Shown one piece after another: positions 62,808 to 64,000 of a stretch of DNA of 64,000 bases. The position numbers and the translations under genes are program-made. Position 1 is the first letter of the stretch. Each line of letters starts with the position of its first letter. The DNA comes from an uncultured Aquimarina sp. Lineage in GTDB: Bacteria > Bacteroidota > Bacteroidia > Flavobacteriales > Flavobacteriaceae. The notes under the pieces are model-generated. The model searched no databases and had not been told where the DNA came from. It saw only the letters and a list, made by a program, of their open reading frames with translations. The stretch is from NCBI GenBank assembly GCA_947493495.1, contig CANLRN010000010.1, forward strand, positions 1 to 64,000, in the 5' to 3' direction.

Positions 62808-62838
62808 CAAAGATATAGCTTATCAAGGTTTTAGACAA
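62808..62838 (-). promoter_or_regulatory. Promoter of cyoE and the oxidase operon
   Basis: On the reverse strand TTG is followed after 20 nt by TATCTTTG, in line with the Bacteroidota consensus. The chosen cyoE start lies about 43 bp downstream. Confidence 0.6.
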
Positions 62839-62995
62839 CTTATAACTGCCTATAATTGACCTTTTAACATCCCAAATTATAATATATTAATTATACCCCT
62901 TCTTTATATATAGTTTTCTAATACTCAACAACTAATAGTGATTGTAATTTTCACAATTTCCTTTCGACTAAGATTCCAGTTATAAAATCCACGCA

Positions 62996-63865
62996 ATGAA
63001 AAGAGTATTCTTTCTTGTAACAATATTCTTATCGTTGCAAGCTATTTCTCAACAAAAGGAAGTTACCATTACATTAGATCCTATTACCGAAAACATTTAT
63101 ATGCTTACTGGACAAGGAGGCAATATTGGTGTTTTTAAAAATGAAAAAGGATTATTTATCATCGATGATCAATTTGCTAGATTATCCGACAAAATCCTTA
63201 CAAAACTAAAAACTGTAAGCAATCAGCCTGTAACTATGGTTATGAACACTCATTTTCACGGAGATCATACAGGAGGCAATGAGAATATGACAAATCAAGG
63301 TGCTACCATTTTTGCACAAAGCAATGTACGATCAAGAATGGAAAACAGACAAAAAGAAAAAGGAGAAATCGCTCTAGCGTCATTACCTGTAATCACATTT
63401 AATGAAGGATTACAACTTTATTTTAATGAAGAAAACATACAGGCATACCACGTGCACAATGCGCATACTGATGGAGACTCTTTGATCTATTTTGTTAATG
63501 GAAATGTGCTACACATGGGAGATACTTTTTTTAACGGTAGGTATCCATTTATTGATCTAAATTCTGGAGGTAGTATTCAAGGATATATTAAGGCTTCAGA
63601 AAAAGCATTATTAATTATAAATGATGGTACTAAGATAATCCCTGGGCATGGTACATTAGCAACTAAAAAAGATTTAGAAACTTTTTTAGCCATGCTTAAA
63701 GAAATAACCGCAAATGTTCAAAAAGAGATTGATGCTGGCAAATCTGAATCTGATATTGCAGGCAATGAGAGCATAACTGCTACATATGACGCAAAAGGAT
63801 ACGGTAGCGGTTTTATTAATTCTGAGAGAATACGAAAAACCATTTATGCAAGTTTAAGCAACTAA
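62996..63865 (+). CDS. Secreted metallo-beta-lactamase-fold hydrolase
   Basis: The 289-residue protein has a signal peptide (cleavage after AISQ) and the metal-binding motif THFHGDHTGG (His86, His88, Asp90, His91), a further His in HNAHTDGDSL, a metal Asp in HMGDTFFNG and the final His in IPGHGTL. This is the di-zinc MBL fold. Its location outside the cytoplasm fits a B-class lactamase-like or another secreted hydrolase; the substrate is unknown. The remaining 63866-64000 shows no further gene. Confidence 0.9.
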   Translation: MKRVFFLVTIFLSLQAISQQKEVTITLDPITENIYMLTGQGGNIGVFKNEKGLFIIDDQFARLSDKILTKLKTVSNQPVTMVMNTHFHGDHTGGNENMTNQGATIFAQSNVRSRMENRQKEKGEIALASLPVITFNEGLQLYFNEENIQAYHVHNAHTDGDSLIYFVNGNVLHMGDTFFNGRYPFIDLNSGGSIQGYIKASEKALLIINDGTKIIPGHGTLATKKDLETFLAMLKEITANVQKEIDAGKSESDIAGNESITATYDAKGYGSGFINSERIRKTIYASLSN

Positions 63866-64000
63866 ACCACTCCTATAGACTATAGACTTTCAGTTGATAG
63901 GTTTTTAAATCTCACTAAAGTCAGCTACACGGATATCAGCCTATAACAGTTAACTATTTTCAAAAAAACTAAAAGCTAAGTACTTATAATATTCAATACT

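Noticed and set aside
1..64000. CRISPR arrays, rRNA, tRNA, riboswitches
   Set aside because: No regularly spaced direct repeats of CRISPR type, no cloverleaf-like sequence in gaps and no rRNA blocks were recognised by eye; a covariance search was not possible.
63866..64000. A further gene at the right end
   Set aside because: Only short frames with stops are present; nothing recognisable before the window ends.

Overview
The window looks like a chromosome segment from a low-GC marine or soil flavobacterium (Bacteroidota, Flavobacteriaceae; an Aquimarina-like genus would fit, but this is inference). The reasons are the AT-rich composition, promoters of the Bacteroidota type (TTTG about 19 nt upstream of TAnnTTTG), many secreted proteins with Lys-Lys signal peptides and lipoboxes, a PorP/SprF-type outer-membrane protein, a DUF6089 barrel and a Bacteroidota-type cytochrome oxidase cluster. 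No rRNA, tRNA, CRISPR array, insertion-sequence transposase or prophage was found.

Layout. 1-10.3 kb is a secreted surface/toxin locus. It holds a tail-fibre-like protein with GNVGIG repeats, a 1371-residue RHS protein whose C-terminus looks like a polymorphic toxin of the type-23 kind, a small lipoprotein overlapping the RHS stop codon (candidate immunity protein), and a second giant YD/SpvB-like secreted protein. 10.3-12.2 kb is an accessory patch: a GC-rich island, a three-gene XRE regulator/antitoxin/RelE-ParE toxin module in which the toxin gene is frameshifted, and palindromic repeats. 12.2-17.7 kb carries two lipoproteins and a compact run of type II secretion or type IV pilus-like genes (GspC/PilP-like, anchored accessory protein, two pseudopilins, GspF). 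The secretin, ATPase, major pseudopilin and prepilin peptidase are not in the window. 17.7-21 kb has a DUF2797 protein, a GH3-family protein and a small secreted protein.

From 21.9 kb on most genes are housekeeping. tig-clpP-clpX (reverse) encode trigger factor and the ClpXP protease. A FadL-type porin is paired with an SGNH lipoprotein. pdxJ lies next to an alpha/beta hydrolase. A forward block covers a CBS protein, NAD kinase, a DUF6089 barrel, uppS, bamA, two Skp/OmpH chaperones and murI, linking cell-wall precursor synthesis with outer-membrane protein assembly. A LytS/LytTR-type two-component pair, a VWA lipoprotein, a PorP/SprF protein, an Nfu-type Fe-S protein, dodecin and an exported YyaL-like protein follow.

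49.3-57.4 kb has tsaB and a MacAB-TolC-like export operon with two ABC permeases and two adaptor proteins. 57.6-62.8 kb is the cytochrome oxidase assembly/structural block (DUF420, SCO, thioredoxin-like protein, oxidase subunits IV, III and III, cyoE). The window ends with a secreted metallo-beta-lactamase-fold hydrolase.

A recurring theme is intergenic hairpin elements: at least five families of roughly 90-340 bp long imperfect palindromes without coding capacity (MITE-like), one of them present four times and one nested inside another.
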